Shown here: one piece after another, positions 5,090-5,626 of the stretch
Numbering within the stretch: the stretch's first letter is position 1
Layout of the letters: every line of letters begins with the position of its first letter
NCBI GenBank assembly: GCA_030640765.1
Contig: DAOWIT010000051.1
Coordinates: forward strand, 1-5,626
Direction: 5' to 3'
DNA: 5,626 bases
DNA from: Candidatus Latescibacterota bacterium
GTDB lineage: Bacteria > Latescibacterota > MVCY01
The notes under the pieces: model-generated
Seen by the model: the letters and a program-made list of their open reading frames with translations, nothing else
What the model was told of the DNA's origin: nothing
Databases searched by the model: none
Program-made: the position numbers and the translations under genes

Positions 5090-5626
5090 TTGCACGCAGT
5101 AGTGTGTATTAAACAGGTTCCAGAGACCACGGAGGTGAGGTTCGATCCGGAGACAAACACTATGGTGAGGGAAGGGGTTCCCGGTATCATAAACCCCTTT
5201 GACGAATATGCCATAGAGGAGGCCTTGCTCACTAAGGAGCGCTTCGGAGGCAAGGTGACTGTGCTCACTATGGGGCCACCTCAGGCAGCCGAGACCCTCA
5301 GGAAAACACTGGCTATGGGAGTCGACCAGGCAGTGTTGGTGACTGACAGGGCCTTCGCCGGGGCGGATACCTTGGCAACCTCTTACACTCTCGCTATGGC
5401 TATAAGAAAACTCGTCCCTGTGGATATTGTCTTTTGTGGCCGACAGGCCATAGACGGTGACACCGGCCAAGTAGGCCCAGGAGTGGCCCACAGACTTGGC
5501 ATCGCTCAATTAACTTCTGTTTCTAAGGTCAAAAATATAGATTGGGAGTCAGGAAGGATTGAAGTAGAACGACTGCTGGAAAGCGGAATCCAAGTGATAG
5601 AAAGCCCTTTACCTGCCCTGCTTACG
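5090..5626 (+). CDS. etfB: Electron transfer flavoprotein beta subunit EtfB, 3' end outside window
   Basis: The first 179 residues of a protein of about 260 are present and the frame is open to the window edge. EtfB pairs with EtfA to shuttle electrons between acyl-CoA dehydrogenases or NADH and quinone or ferredoxin. Landmarks are AVVCIKQVPET (3-13), INPFDEYAIEEAL (34-46), KVTVLTMGPPQA (55-66), LAMGVDQAVLV (74-84), DIVFCGRQAIDGDTGQVGP (112-130) and, at 159-179, a stretch close to the ETF-beta signature ending IESPLPALLT, with Ser165 where Gly or Asp is usual. The CGRQAIDGDT and NPFDEYA motifs resemble FixA/Carnitine-type and electron-bifurcating ETFs more than the mitochondrial type, which has KQAIDDD. 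The TTG start is supported by AAGGAGGG (5078-5085), GGAGG lying 5 nt before it, and by the family N-terminus. etfA is expected just downstream. Confidence 0.95.
   Translation, partial: MHAVVCIKQVPETTEVRFDPETNTMVREGVPGIINPFDEYAIEEALLTKERFGGKVTVLTMGPPQAAETLRKTLAMGVDQAVLVTDRAFAGADTLATSYTLAMAIRKLVPVDIVFCGRQAIDGDTGQVGPGVAHRLGIAQLTSVSKVKNIDWESGRIEVERLLESGIQVIESPLPALLT

Noticed and set aside
5069..5509. 146-codon minus-strand frame antisense to etfB
   Set aside because: Lies opposite strongly conserved EtfB motifs and crosses the etfB start region; no family match.

Overview
This is an ordinary-looking chromosomal segment of a bacterium, with mostly housekeeping genes. Protein sequence and operon signals (AGGAGG-type ribosome sites, TTGACA promoters, a rho-independent terminator) show it is bacterial. 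A NadB of the standard L-aspartate oxidase type, a PhaR/phasin-type protein and an EtfB resembling the electron-bifurcating clade (GRQAIDGDT motif) suggest an anaerobic or facultative Gram-negative, perhaps Desulfobacterota-like or an uncultured candidate phylum. I cannot fix the taxon from this window. No tRNA, rRNA, CRISPR array, insertion sequence or phage gene is visible.

Layout. Positions 1-111 hold the start of plsY (phospholipid synthesis) on the minus strand, divergent from everything else. Positions 112-397 are non-coding, with divergent promoter candidates and an orphan terminator-like hairpin. Positions 398-649 carry what looks like the decayed C-terminal zinc-ribbon end of a Mut7-C family RNase. 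A good promoter lies at its edge and probably drives the next gene. Positions 660-1967 encode a long-form NfeD membrane serine protease. Positions 2076-3698 encode NadB. Positions 3842-4294 encode a stand-alone PTS EIIA protein of the fructose/nitrogen (PtsN) type. Positions 4364-4927 encode a PhaR-type DNA-binding domain joined to a phasin-like coiled coil, with its own promoter and a strong terminator. From 5090 to the window end is the first two thirds of etfB, probably followed by etfA outside the window.

Most interesting region: the phaR locus at 4295-4990. Three features stand out. A perfect 11-bp inverted repeat fills the -35/-10 spacer of its promoter, as expected for autorepression. 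A PhaR-like DNA-binding head is fused to a phasin-like tail. A near-perfect Shine-Dalgarno sequence inside the gene, 7 nt before an in-frame ATG, could make the tail separately. Together with the EIIA gene directly upstream, this suggests a small carbon-storage or granule control module. That function is inference, because no PHA synthase gene is in the window.

The other genes do not form one pathway. nfeD, nadB and the EIIA gene are co-oriented with gaps of about 110-145 bp and may be partly co-transcribed, but I see no clear promoter in front of nadB or the EIIA gene.
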